Below the pieces are notes generated by a model, which was not told the origin of the DNA, ran no database searches, and saw nothing but the letters and a program-made list of their open reading frames with translations. The position numbers and the translations under genes are program-made. From assembly GCF_002090155.1 (NCBI RefSeq), contig NZ_BBRM01000007.1:1-64000 (forward strand): DNA of 64,000 nt. The letters run 5' to 3'. This DNA is from Demequina sp. NBRC 110056 (GTDB taxonomy: Bacteria; Actinomycetota; Actinomycetes; Actinomycetales; Demequinaceae). This document shows, one piece after another, positions 56,082-64,000 of this stretch. Position 1 is the first letter of the stretch; every line of letters begins with the position of its first letter.

Positions 56082-56652
56082 CTCGCCCGAGGCGCGTGAC
56101 GGCACGGGCGGTGACGAGCCGGCGACGCGGAGGCAGGACCCAGCGGCCGCGGCCAAGGCTGGCGCCGACCTGGCGCGGGAGGCGATGGAGCGAGCCCGCG
56201 CATCGGCCCGCGAGCGGGGCGCGTATCGGACTGCGCCCAAGGCGGCGCGCAAGGATCGCGACGAGAAGCGCCGCTCCTCGCAGCCGTTCAGCCCGGGTCG
56301 GGACCCGGAGCCGATGTCCGATGCCGTGAACGCGCTGCTCCGACGCATGGGGTGGACCGAGCAGATCGAGGTGTCCGGGGTCACGGGTCGCTGGCGGGAG
56401 GTCGTGGGCGACCAGATCGCCGACCACTGCGAGCCGCTGAGCTTCGACGAGGGCGTGCTGACGGTCAAGGCGAGCTCGACGGCGTGGGCGACGCAGCTGG
56501 GCATCATGTCCGGGCAGATCCGTCACCGCATCAACGAGGAGTTCGGTCGCGAGATCGTGCGCGACCTCAAGGTCCTCGGGCCGACGGCGCGGTCGTGGGT
56601 GCGCGGCCAGCGCAGGGTGCCGGGCCGCGGGCCGCGGGATACGTACGGATGA
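56074..56652 (+). CDS. dciA: DciA (DUF721) replicative-helicase loader
   Basis: A 192-residue protein. The first 85 residues are charged and disordered; the DUF721 domain follows (GWTEQIEVSGVTGRWREVVG, HCEPLSFDEGVLTVKASST, WATQLGIM). DciA is the ancestral helicase operator in bacteria lacking DnaC or DnaI and interacts with DnaB. The ATG at 56074 overlaps the recF stop by eight bases; its own stop overlaps the next gene (ATGA). Confidence 0.93.
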   Translation: MADSPEARDGTGGDEPATRRQDPAAAAKAGADLAREAMERARASARERGAYRTAPKAARKDRDEKRRSSQPFSPGRDPEPMSDAVNALLRRMGWTEQIEVSGVTGRWREVVGDQIADHCEPLSFDEGVLTVKASSTAWATQLGIMSGQIRHRINEEFGREIVRDLKVLGPTARSWVRGQRRVPGRGPRDTYG

Positions 56653-57425
56653 GCGAGTGGATCGAAGGTACGGAGATCGCGCGTGGTGCGACCGCAGTTG
56701 TCCGCCGCGGGCGCCCCGGCACCGTAGTCAAGACCATGAACTCGACGGTTCCGGAGATCGTCGCCGAGCTCGAGGTGCGCGGTACTCGGGCGGCCATGGA
56801 GGCAGGGTTGCCCGTCGCAGCGCTGCTCGACGCCGACCTCGAAGCGCGTCCGCCGCGGCTCACCCTTCAGCACGTGCCCGGCCAGCACCTCGTCGACCGC
56901 GCCAGCGAGATCGGCCACCGTGCAGTCGGTGAACTCCTCGCGGAGCTGCTCGAACTGGTCCACGCTGCCGACCCCGGTGACGCGATCCCTGCCGAGGATT
57001 TCCTCGGCCACCAGATCCGGGGCGCGGACATGCCTGAGTCGGTCCGCGCATCGGCGCTGATGGACCTCGAGAGACTCACGGCCGGAGCCGACCGCACGCT
57101 GTGCCACATGGATCTGCACTCGCACAACGTCATCTGGGACGACGGCCCTGTCATCATCGACTGGACCAACGCGATGGCCGCCCCTTCGGCCGCGGACCTC
57201 GCCAGAAGCCGGCTGCTCCTCGAGACGGAGAGACACTCGGGCCCACCTGAGGCATGGCCGGCCCTGGACGAGGAGCTGGAGGGCCTCACGTCTCGCGCTG
57301 AGGCACAGAGGCAAGGCATCCTTTCCGCCTCGCGCGCCTGGGACCGAGTGCTGGCGGCGGCGCGGCTTGACGAGTCGCCGGGGCCTGCAGAGCGCGCCGC
57401 TCTACTCGCGGCGCTCGCTGGCTGA
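56649..57425 (+). CDS. aminoglycoside phosphotransferase (APH)-fold protein
   Basis: A 258-residue kinase-like protein with the APH/choline kinase catalytic motif CHMDLHSHNVIW followed by VIIDWTNAM, so catalytic Asp, Asn and metal-binding Asp are present, and VVKTMN as the likely ATP-lysine site. It phosphorylates a small molecule; the substrate is unknown, and resistance should not be assumed. Its ATG overlaps the dciA stop codon, placing it in the dnaN-recF-dciA operon directly before gyrB, where dciA and gyrB are normally adjacent. Confidence 0.85.
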   Translation: MSEWIEGTEIARGATAVVRRGRPGTVVKTMNSTVPEIVAELEVRGTRAAMEAGLPVAALLDADLEARPPRLTLQHVPGQHLVDRASEIGHRAVGELLAELLELVHAADPGDAIPAEDFLGHQIRGADMPESVRASALMDLERLTAGADRTLCHMDLHSHNVIWDDGPVIIDWTNAMAAPSAADLARSRLLLETERHSGPPEAWPALDEELEGLTSRAEAQRQGILSASRAWDRVLAAARLDESPGPAERAALLAALAG

Positions 57426-57491
57426 AAAACCGCTACCCACGGTTTCTCCCCAAACGGCCTCCAATAGCCCCAGATCGGCCCTAGAACCGTC

Positions 57492-57497
57492 TAGAAT
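57492..57497 (+). promoter_or_regulatory. probable gyrB -10 box TAGAAT
   Basis: TAGAAT lies 60 bp before the gyrB start in the 131-bp spacer. Upstream at 57427-57445 a small hairpin (AAACCG against CGGTTT) may end the dnaN-recF-dciA transcript. Confidence 0.5.
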
Positions 57498-57556
57498 GGA
57501 CCGCAGTACACCGCGTCCCGTCTGAGGCCGCGAGAGTCCCGTGAAAGGCGAAATCT

Positions 57557-59569
57557 GTGGCCGAGAACGACGCACAGGCATCTCAGCCTGCCTACGGCGC
57601 TGAGAACATCACCGTTCTGGAGGGCCTCGAGGCCGTCCGCAAGCGTCCGGGCATGTACATCGGCTCGACCGGTGAGCGCGGCCTGCACCACCTGGTCTAC
57701 GAGGTGGTCGACAACTCGGTGGATGAGGCCCTCGCGGGTCACTGCGACACCATCACCGTGACCCTGCAGCAGGACGGCGGCGTGCGCGTCACCGACAACG
57801 GCCGCGGCATCCCCGTCGACATCCACCCCACGGAGGGCAAGCCCACCGTCGAGGTCGTCATGACCATCCTGCACGCGGGCGGAAAGTTCGGCGGCGGTGG
57901 CTACGCGGTCTCCGGCGGCCTGCACGGCGTCGGCATCTCGGTCGTGAACGCGCTGTCGAAGAAGGTCGAGACAGTGGTGAAGCGCCAGGGCCACGTGTGG
58001 TCGCAGACCTTCGCCGACGGTGGCAAGCCCCAGGGCACGCTCATCAAGGGCGACGCCACCGAGGACACCGGCACGCAGCAGACCTTCTGGGCCGACGACG
58101 CGATCTTCGAGACCACGGTCTACGACTTCGAGACGCTGCGCGCGCGCTTCCAGCAGATGGCGTTCCTCAACAAGGGACTGTCGATCACGCTGACCGACGA
58201 GCGTCCCGAGCACATCTCCGTCTCCGACGACGTCGAGGCCGAGGGCGACGAGGATGCGCCTACGTCGCGCTCGGTCACCTACCGCTACGACGGCGGCCTG
58301 GTCGACTACGTCGCGCACCTCAACGAGACCAAGAAGGCCGAGCTCGTGCACCCCGAGGTCATCTCGCTCGAGGCGGAGGACACCGAGAAGAAGGTGTCCC
58401 TCGAGATGGCGATGCAGTGGACGTCCGCGTACTCGGAGTCGGTGTTCACCTACGCGAACACCATCGCGACCACCGAGGGCGGCACCCACGAGGAGGGCTT
58501 CCGCGCGGCGCTGACCTCGCTGGTCAACCGCTACGCGCGCGACAAGTCGATCCTCAAGGACAAGGACGACAACCTCACCGGTGACGACGTCCGCGAGGGA
58601 CTCACGGCGGTCATCTCCGTGAAGCTAGGCGAGCCGCAGTTTGAGGGCCAGACCAAGACCAAGCTGGGCAACACGGAGGCGAAGACCTTCGTCCAGAAGG
58701 TGGTGGGTGAGCAGCTCACCGACTGGTTCGACGCGCACCCGAACGAGGGCAAGGAGATCATCCGCAAGGCGATGCAGGCCTCGCAGGCGCGCATCGCCGC
58801 CCGCAAGGCGCGCGAGGCCACCCGCCGCAAGGGCCTGCTCGAGTCCGGCGGCATGCCGGGCAAGCTGCGCGACTGCTCGTCGAAGGACCCGAGCATCTCC
58901 GAGATCTTCCTCGTCGAGGGCGACTCAGCCGGCGGCTCCGCGGTCCGCGGGCGCAACCCCGCGACGCAGGCGATCCTGCCGCTGCGCGGCAAAGTGCTGA
59001 ACGTCGAGCGCGCGCGCCTCGACAAGGCCCTCGCCAACGCCGAGATCCAGGCGCTGTTCACGGCGTTCGGGTCGGGCATCGGCGACGAGTTCGACCTCGA
59101 CAAGTCGAGGTATCACAAGATCGTGCTGATGGCCGATGCCGACGTCGACGGCCAGCACATCCGCACCCTGCTGCTCACCGTGCTGTTCCGCTACATGCGA
59201 CCCCTGATCGAGGCGGGCTACGTCTATCTTGCTCAGCCGCCGCTGTACAAGATCAAGTGGTCCAACGCCGACCACGACTACGTGTTCACCGACCGGGAGC
59301 GCGACGCCGTCCTCAAGGATGGCCTCGCGAATGGCAAGAAGATCCCGAAGGACAACGGCATCCAGCGCTACAAGGGTCTGGGCGAGATGGACTACTCGGA
59401 GCTGTGGGAGACCACCATGGACCCCGAGACCCGCACCCTTCTTCAGGTCACCATGGACGACGCCGCCCTCGCGGACGAGACCTTCTCCATCCTCATGGGA
59501 GAGGACGTCGAGTCCCGCCGCAGCTTCATCCAGCGCAACGCGAAGGACGTGAGGTTCCTTGACATCTGA
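57557..59569 (+). CDS. gyrB: DNA gyrase subunit B
   Basis: A 670-residue ATPase subunit of gyrase. The GHKL ATPase domain begins [20 protein letters not shown] and has DNGRGIPVD; the TOPRIM domain has [24 protein letters not shown] and DADVDGQHI; the C-terminal part ends [17 protein letters not shown]. It drives negative supercoiling with GyrA. The GTG start follows GAAAGGCGAAA. It overlaps gyrA by eleven bases. Confidence 0.97.
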   Translation: MAENDAQASQPAYGAENITVLEGLEAVRKRPGMYIGSTGERGLHHLVYEVVDNSVDEALAGHCDTITVTLQQDGGVRVTDNGRGIPVDIHPTEGKPTVEVVMTILHAGGKFGGGGYAVSGGLHGVGISVVNALSKKVETVVKRQGHVWSQTFADGGKPQGTLIKGDATEDTGTQQTFWADDAIFETTVYDFETLRARFQQMAFLNKGLSITLTDERPEHISVSDDVEAEGDEDAPTSRSVTYRYDGGLVDYVAHLNETKKAELVHPEVISLEAEDTEKKVSLEMAMQWTSAYSESVFTYANTIATTEGGTHEEGFRAALTSLVNRYARDKSILKDKDDNLTGDDVREGLTAVISVKLGEPQFEGQTKTKLGNTEAKTFVQKVVGEQLTDWFDAHPNEGKEIIRKAMQASQARIAARKAREATRRKGLLESGGMPGKLRDCSSKDPSISEIFLVEGDSAGGSAVRGRNPATQAILPLRGKVLNVERARLDKALANAEIQALFTAFGSGIGDEFDLDKSRYHKIVLMADADVDGQHIRTLLLTVLFRYMRPLIEAGYVYLAQPPLYKIKWSNADHDYVFTDRERDAVLKDGLANGKKIPKDNGIQRYKGLGEMDYSELWETTMDPETRTLLQVTMDDAALADETFSILMGEDVESRRSFIQRNAKDVRFLDI

Positions 59570-62210
59570 GATCCACAACCATGGCCGCATCGACCAGGTC
59601 GACCTCAATGTCGAGATGCAGCAGTCGTACCTCGACTACGCGATGTCCGTCATCGTCGGTCGCGCGCTCCCGGATGTGCGCGACGGCCTGAAGCCGGTCC
59701 ACCGCCGCGTCATCTACGCGATGTACGACGGCGGCTACCGCCCGGACCGCGCGTTCTCGAAGTGCACGCGCATCATCGGCGAGGTGATGGGCAACTACCA
59801 CCCGCACGGTGACTCCGCGGTCTACGACACCTTGGTCCGCATGGTCCAGGACTGGTCGCTGCGCTACCCGCTCGCGGACGGCCAGGGCAACTTCGGCTCG
59901 CCCGGCAACGACCCCGCCGCCGCCCACCGCTACACCGAGTCGCGCATGGCGCAGATCGCCATGGAGATGGTGCGCGACATCGACGAGGACACCGTCGACT
60001 TCCAGGACAACTACGACGGCCGCACCCAGGAGCCGTCGGTCCTGCCCTCGCGCTTCCCCAACCTGCTGGTGAACGGCTCCGCGGGCATCGCGGTCGGCAT
60101 GGCCACGAACATCCCGCCGCACAACCTCCGCGAGGTCGCCGACGGCGTGCAGTGGGCGCTCGACCACCCCGAGGCCAGCCGCGAGGAGCTCCAGGACGCG
60201 CTCATCGAGCGCATCCAGGGACCGGACTTCCCCACGGGCGCCATGATCCTGGGCCGCAAGGGCATCGAGGACGCGTACCGCACGGGCCGCGGCTCGATCA
60301 CCATGCGCTCGATCGTCAACGTCGAGGAGATCCAGGGCCGCCAGTGCCTCGTGGTCACCGAGCTGCCGTACCAGGTGAACCCCGACAACCTCGCGCTCAA
60401 GATCGCCGAGCTCGTCAAGGACGGCAAGGTCGGCGGCATCGCTGACATCCGCGACGAGACGTCGGGCCGCACCGGCCAGCGCCTGGTCATCGTGCTCAAG
60501 CGCGACGCCGTCGCGAAGGTCGTGCTGAACAACCTCTACAAGCACACGCAGCTCCAGGACACCTTCGGCGCGAACATGGTCGCGCTGGTCGACGGCGTTC
60601 CCCGCACCCTGCCCATCGACTCGTTCGTGCGCCACTGGATCACCCACCAGATCGAGGTCATCCAGCGCCGCACCGCGTTCCGCCTCGCGAAGGCCGAGCG
60701 CGAGGCCCACATCCTGCGCGGCTACGTCAAGGCTCTCGACCAGCTCGACGAGGTCATCGCCCTCATCCGCCGCTCTCCGACGGTCGACGAGGCTCGCGAG
60801 GGCCTCATCAAGCTCCTCGACGTCGACGAGGTCCAGGCGAACGCGATCCTCAACCTGCAGCTGCGCCGCCTCGCGGCCCTCGAGCGTCAGAAGATCGAGG
60901 CCGAGTATGCCGAGCTGATGGAGAAGATCGAGGACCTCAAGGACATCCTCAGCAACGAGCCGCGTCAGCGCACCATCGTGTCCGACGAGCTCGCCGCGAT
61001 CGTCACCAAGTTCGGCGACGAGCGCCGCACCGAGATCTCTCCGTTCGACGGGTCCGTCGACATCGAGGACCTCATCGCCGAGGAGGAGGTGGTGGTCACC
61101 ATCACCCGCGGCGGCTACGCCAAGCGCACTCGCTCGGACCAGTACCGGGCGCAGAAGCGCGGCGGCAAGGGCGTGCGCGGCGCGACCCTGCGCAGCGACG
61201 ACATGGTCGACCACTTCTTCGTCACGACCACGCACCACTGGCTGCTGTTCTTCACCAACCTCGGACGCGTCTACCGCGCCAAGGGATACGAGCTTCCCGA
61301 GGGCGGCCGCGACTCGAAGGGTCAGCACGTCGCGAACCTGCTCGCGTTCCAGCCGGGCGAGGAGATCGCCCAGGTGCTGGACCTCAAGAGCTACGAGGAC
61401 AAGCCGTACCTGGTGCTCGCGACCAAGCGCGGTCTCGTGAAGAAGACCGACCTCACCGCGTACGACTCGAACCGCACCGGCGGCCTCATCGCGATCAACC
61501 TGCGCGACGTGGAGGACGAGGACGGCGAGGTCCACCCCGACGAGCTCGTGTCCGCGCGTCTCGTCGGGCCCGAGGACGACCTCATGCTGGTCTCGCGCAA
61601 GGGCCAGTCGCTGCGCTTCCACGCGACGGACGCGGAGATCCGCGCGACCGGCCGCGCGACGTCCGGCGTCAAGGGCATGAGCTTCCGCGGCGAGGATGAG
61701 CTGCTCGCGCTCGACGTCATCGACGCGTCCGTGCCGGACGCGGAGGAGCTGGGTGTCTCCGACGCCTCCGACGAGGACGCCGCCGAGGTGGCGGCCGATG
61801 CGGGCGGTCCGTTCTCCTTCGTCGTCACCGGCAACGGGTTCGCGAAGCGCACGGCGGTGTCGGCCTGGACGCCCAAGCACCGTGGCGGCCTTGGCGTGAA
61901 GGTCGCCAAGCTGACCGAGGAGCGCGGCGACCTCGTGGGCGCGATGCTCGTCGACGAGTCCGACGAGGTCCTCGTGATCATGGCGTCGGGCAAGGTCATG
62001 CGCTCGACGGTGTCCGAGGTGCCCGCCAAGGGCAAGGACACCATGGGCGTCACCTTCGCCAAGCCGGCGAAGGGCGACACGATCATCGGCATCGCCCGCA
62101 ACGTCGAGCGCAAGCTCGACGACGAGGACGAGGCCGGGGAGGCTGCGGAGACCGAGGCCACGGCCGAGTCCGCCGAGACCCCCGCATCGGCGCCCACCCC
62201 GGAGTCCTGA
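59559..62210 (+). CDS. gyrA: DNA gyrase subunit A
   Basis: An 883-residue subunit that cuts and rejoins DNA. The active-site Tyr is in [10 protein letters not shown]; the quinolone-determining region reads [15 protein letters not shown], with Ser and Asp at the E. coli 83 and 87 positions (susceptible type). The C-terminal beta-pinwheel has the GyrA box [10 protein letters not shown]. The acidic Ala/Glu tail of about 45 residues is longer than in many relatives. The only in-frame start before the conserved [11 protein letters not shown] region is TTG at 59559, inside the end of gyrB, so translation is coupled. Confidence 0.96.
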   Translation: MTSEIHNHGRIDQVDLNVEMQQSYLDYAMSVIVGRALPDVRDGLKPVHRRVIYAMYDGGYRPDRAFSKCTRIIGEVMGNYHPHGDSAVYDTLVRMVQDWSLRYPLADGQGNFGSPGNDPAAAHRYTESRMAQIAMEMVRDIDEDTVDFQDNYDGRTQEPSVLPSRFPNLLVNGSAGIAVGMATNIPPHNLREVADGVQWALDHPEASREELQDALIERIQGPDFPTGAMILGRKGIEDAYRTGRGSITMRSIVNVEEIQGRQCLVVTELPYQVNPDNLALKIAELVKDGKVGGIADIRDETSGRTGQRLVIVLKRDAVAKVVLNNLYKHTQLQDTFGANMVALVDGVPRTLPIDSFVRHWITHQIEVIQRRTAFRLAKAEREAHILRGYVKALDQLDEVIALIRRSPTVDEAREGLIKLLDVDEVQANAILNLQLRRLAALERQKIEAEYAELMEKIEDLKDILSNEPRQRTIVSDELAAIVTKFGDERRTEISPFDGSVDIEDLIAEEEVVVTITRGGYAKRTRSDQYRAQKRGGKGVRGATLRSDDMVDHFFVTTTHHWLLFFTNLGRVYRAKGYELPEGGRDSKGQHVANLLAFQPGEEIAQVLDLKSYEDKPYLVLATKRGLVKKTDLTAYDSNRTGGLIAINLRDVEDEDGEVHPDELVSARLVGPEDDLMLVSRKGQSLRFHATDAEIRATGRATSGVKGMSFRGEDELLALDVIDASVPDAEELGVSDASDEDAAEVAADAGGPFSFVVTGNGFAKRTAVSAWTPKHRGGLGVKVAKLTEERGDLVGAMLVDESDEVLVIMASGKVMRSTVSEVPAKGKDTMGVTFAKPAKGDTIIGIARNVERKLDDEDEAGEAAETEATAESAETPASAPTPES

Positions 62211-62219
62211 CCCGCGCGA

Positions 62220-62248
62220 CCCCCGGCGCGCCGAACCGCGCCCGGGGG
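62220..62248 (+). terminator. terminator after gyrA
   Basis: CCCCCGGCGCG pairs with CGCGCCCGGGGG (one bulged base) nine bases beyond the gyrA stop. No tRNA-Ile or tRNA-Ala genes, often found after gyrA in actinobacteria, are present. Confidence 0.6.
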
Positions 62249-62412
62249 TGCTGCAGGCTCACCCGAGCCCATCGCCCCGGCCACCATCGGAGCCTGAGCG
62301 CGGCAGCGGTGGATCGGTGTCGATCCTCCACGTCGCGCGTCTCTTGATGGTGGGTGAGCGCCGGCCCTAGAGTCATCCCAGGCCGCCGGTCGGCCCAACG
62401 AGGGGGTGGGCT

Positions 62413-62898
62413 GTGGCGGCGGGGAACCTGCTGGGACTTGCGGTGATCGCGCTGTGGGTCGTCGCGATCATCGCGGCGATCGTGGGTGGCATCACGCTGA
62501 TCGTGCGCCGCCGGCGAGCGCTCGGCATCGGCATCCTCGCGACGGGCGCGATCCTGCTGCTCGCTCCGGTCGCGTGGGTCGCGTGGCTGTTCTACGGACC
62601 CGACATGCGGACCACGCTCGAGAGCAACGGCCTCGAACCGAGAGCGGTCTACTTCGAGGCCGACGTGCGCCACGAGCGGCTCGCCTACGACGGCTCGGCC
62701 ACGCACTTCCGCTACTCGGGCGGTAGCGAGCGCCTCTTCGACGAGCTGTCCGAGGCCTACCCCGAGGGCCGCGTCGACGGTGACGCCTGGATCGTGGCGA
62801 TCGACGGCACCACCTTCATCGTGGAGCCGTCGCCCGGGCTCGACGGAGGGCCCGTCCAAGCGGACATCTTCCTTCTGACTCCGACGGAAGCGGACTGA
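62413..62898 (+). CDS. hypothetical membrane protein, 161 aa
   Basis: Two transmembrane helices in the first 70 residues (LLGLAVIALWVVAIIAAIVG and LGIGILATGAILLLAPVAWV) are followed by a soluble domain of about 90 residues rich in acidic and aromatic residues (HERLAYDGSATHFRYSGGSE). The GTG start follows GAGGGGGTGGG, with TAGAGT near 62369 as a possible -10. I do not recognise the family. It converges on the MFS gene. Confidence 0.65.
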   Translation: MAAGNLLGLAVIALWVVAIIAAIVGGITLIVRRRRALGIGILATGAILLLAPVAWVAWLFYGPDMRTTLESNGLEPRAVYFEADVRHERLAYDGSATHFRYSGGSERLFDELSEAYPEGRVDGDAWIVAIDGTTFIVEPSPGLDGGPVQADIFLLTPTEAD

Positions 62899-62911
62899 GG
62901 ACCACGGCCGA

Positions 62912-64000
62912 TCAGGAGACCGGCGCGCCCCTGTCCGCTGGAGTCCGCACGAAGCTCAGCAGCACCAGGCCCAGCGCCACGACGGAGATGACGCCAAGCG
63001 TGCCCCAGATGGTCGCCCCGAAGATCGTGATGGTCAGCGCCCACATCGCGGGCGCCATGAACGACGCCGCACGCCCGGTCGTCGCGTACAGGCCGAACAT
63101 CTCGGCCTCGCGGCCCGCGGGCGACACCCGCGCGAGCAGCGAACGCGACGCCGCCTGGGCGGGTCCGACCATGCCCGACAGCAGCAGCCCGCACACCCAG
63201 AACACGGAGGTGCCGGCGCCGTGGAAGACGACGATGACGATGCCGGCGCCCACGATCACCGCCAGCGCCAGGATGATCACGCGGCGCGGGCCCCACGAGT
63301 CGTCGAAGCGTCCGAAGATGATGGTCGACACGCCCGCGATCAGGTTGGCCGCGATGCCGAAGATGATGACCTCCTGGTCGGAGAACCCGAACGCGACCGC
63401 CGCGATGATGGCACCGAAGGTGAACACCCCCGCGAGCCCGTCCCGGTAGACCGCGGAGGCGAGCAAGAACCACAGGGTCGAGCGCGCATCGGCCCACAGG
63501 CCCTTGAGGTCGCGCCACAGGATCGCGTACCCGCGCAGCAGGCCGACGGTCGGGCGCTGGGAGCCGCGCGACTCGGGGACGAAGGCGAACAGCGGCCACG
63601 CGAAGATCAGCGTCCACACGGCGCAGCCGACCGCGATGAGCCGGTACGCCATCCCGTTCGAGGTGTCCATGCCGAACCAGTCGAACGTGTCGAGCAGCAC
63701 CACGATGACCAGGGCGACGATGCCGCCCATGTAGCCCAGGCCCCAGCCCAGTCCGGAGACGCGGCCCATGGTGGAGGGCGTCGAGACCTGCACCATCATC
63801 GCGTAGTAGTTGACGTTGGCGATCTCCGCGATGATCGAGCCCAGCGCGATGAGGCCGGCTCCCAGCCAGAAGGCGTCGGGCGTCGCCTCGACGAAGTACA
63901 GCCCGCCCACGCAGGCGACGAGCAGCAGCGTGGTGACCCCGAGCCAGGACTTGCGTCGCCCGGCGGCGTCCGCGCGCTGGCCGAGCACGGGTGCGAGCAG
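62912..64000 (-). CDS. MFS transporter, UMF1/Atg22-like (5' end outside window)
   Basis: The last 362 codons of a major-facilitator protein; the frame is still open at the window edge. About nine or ten transmembrane helices are visible, with the family features GQRADAAGRRKSW (motif A loop), VQVSTPSTMGRVSGLGWGLGYMGG and GPAQAASRSLLARVSPAGREAEMFGLY. This group resembles the yeast vacuolar Atg22 family; bacterial substrates are unknown. Confidence 0.85.
   Translation of the reverse strand: MLAPVLGQRADAAGRRKSWLGVTTLLLVACVGGLYFVEATPDAFWLGAGLIALGSIIAEIANVNYYAMMVQVSTPSTMGRVSGLGWGLGYMGGIVALVIVVLLDTFDWFGMDTSNGMAYRLIAVGCAVWTLIFAWPLFAFVPESRGSQRPTVGLLRGYAILWRDLKGLWADARSTLWFLLASAVYRDGLAGVFTFGAIIAAVAFGFSDQEVIIFGIAANLIAGVSTIIFGRFDDSWGPRRVIILALAVIVGAGIVIVVFHGAGTSVFWVCGLLLSGMVGPAQAASRSLLARVSPAGREAEMFGLYATTGRAASFMAPAMWALTITIFGATIWGTLGVISVVALGLVLLSFVRTPADRGAPVS

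Noticed and set aside
56649-57425. Aminoglycoside resistance gene
   Set aside because: The APH fold covers many small-molecule kinases. Position in the replication operon and lack of specific resistance-type features do not support a resistance call.
59526-61880. A 784-codon minus-strand open frame opposite gyrA
   Set aside because: Codon-bias shadow of gyrA; no ribosome binding site or domain.
59559-62210. Quinolone-resistance substitution in GyrA
   Set aside because: The determining region has Ser and Asp at the two key positions, the susceptible pattern.

Overview
The window is about 64 kb of a high-GC actinobacterial chromosome that contains the replication origin. The order rpmH-rnpA-yidD-yidC-jag-rsmG-parA-parB on one side and dnaA-dnaN-recF-dciA-gyrB-gyrA on the other is the classic actinobacterial oriC layout. 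The rpsF-ssb-rpsR-rplI/dnaB block, the padR-ino1 pair and the cca-NUDIX-DUF6049-murJ-pseudokinase run fit Micrococcales. Demequinaceae or Cellulomonadaceae is my guess, made from gene order only.

Region by region. 1-450: the end of an IS481-like transposase cut by the window edge. 525-3107: a large membrane protein joining a pseudokinase-like region to a flippase-like domain. About 3.1-6.35 kb: a visibly lower-GC accessory island with a frameshifted IS256 remnant, an orphan 142-aa gene, about 900 bp with no recognisable gene, and a divergent uracil-DNA glycosylase. 6.36-8.8 kb: an AIM24 protein and an ABC exporter. 8.97-12.4 kb: an envelope metal/redox group (AztD-like zinc chaperone, CcdA-like thiol transporter, TlpA-like lipoprotein) with a Zur-like palindrome in the divergent promoter. 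12.45-20 kb: a beta-galactoside uptake and hydrolysis operon with a divergent LacI regulator. 20-24.8 kb: dnaB, rplI, rpsR, ssb, rpsF and femX. 25-29.7 kb: a class A penicillin-binding protein, padR and ino1. 29.9-36.6 kb: miscellaneous membrane genes (three DUF805 paralogues, LysE, MFS) and cca. 36.7-46.3 kb: NUDIX, DUF6049, murJ, a pseudokinase, a thioredoxin reductase-thioredoxin fusion, an aminotransferase and a Ddl-like ATP-grasp ligase. 46.4-62.2 kb: the parAB/oriC core with three perfect parS sites. 62.4-64 kb: a small membrane protein and a truncated MFS gene.

No tRNA, rRNA or CRISPR array was seen, and I found no complete undescribed defence or biosynthetic system. The less ordinary signals are non-coding. 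A 9-mer, GCCGATGCG, is strongly over-represented on both strands (about 31 copies counted by eye). A family of 97-bp and 117-bp nested-palindrome spacer elements shares an inner stem. DnaA-box-like clusters lie upstream of dnaB and between parA and rsmG. A perfect 17-bp inverted repeat sits inside oriC. Many genes begin six or seven bases after a TAnnnT box, which suggests leaderless transcripts and fixes several start codons.
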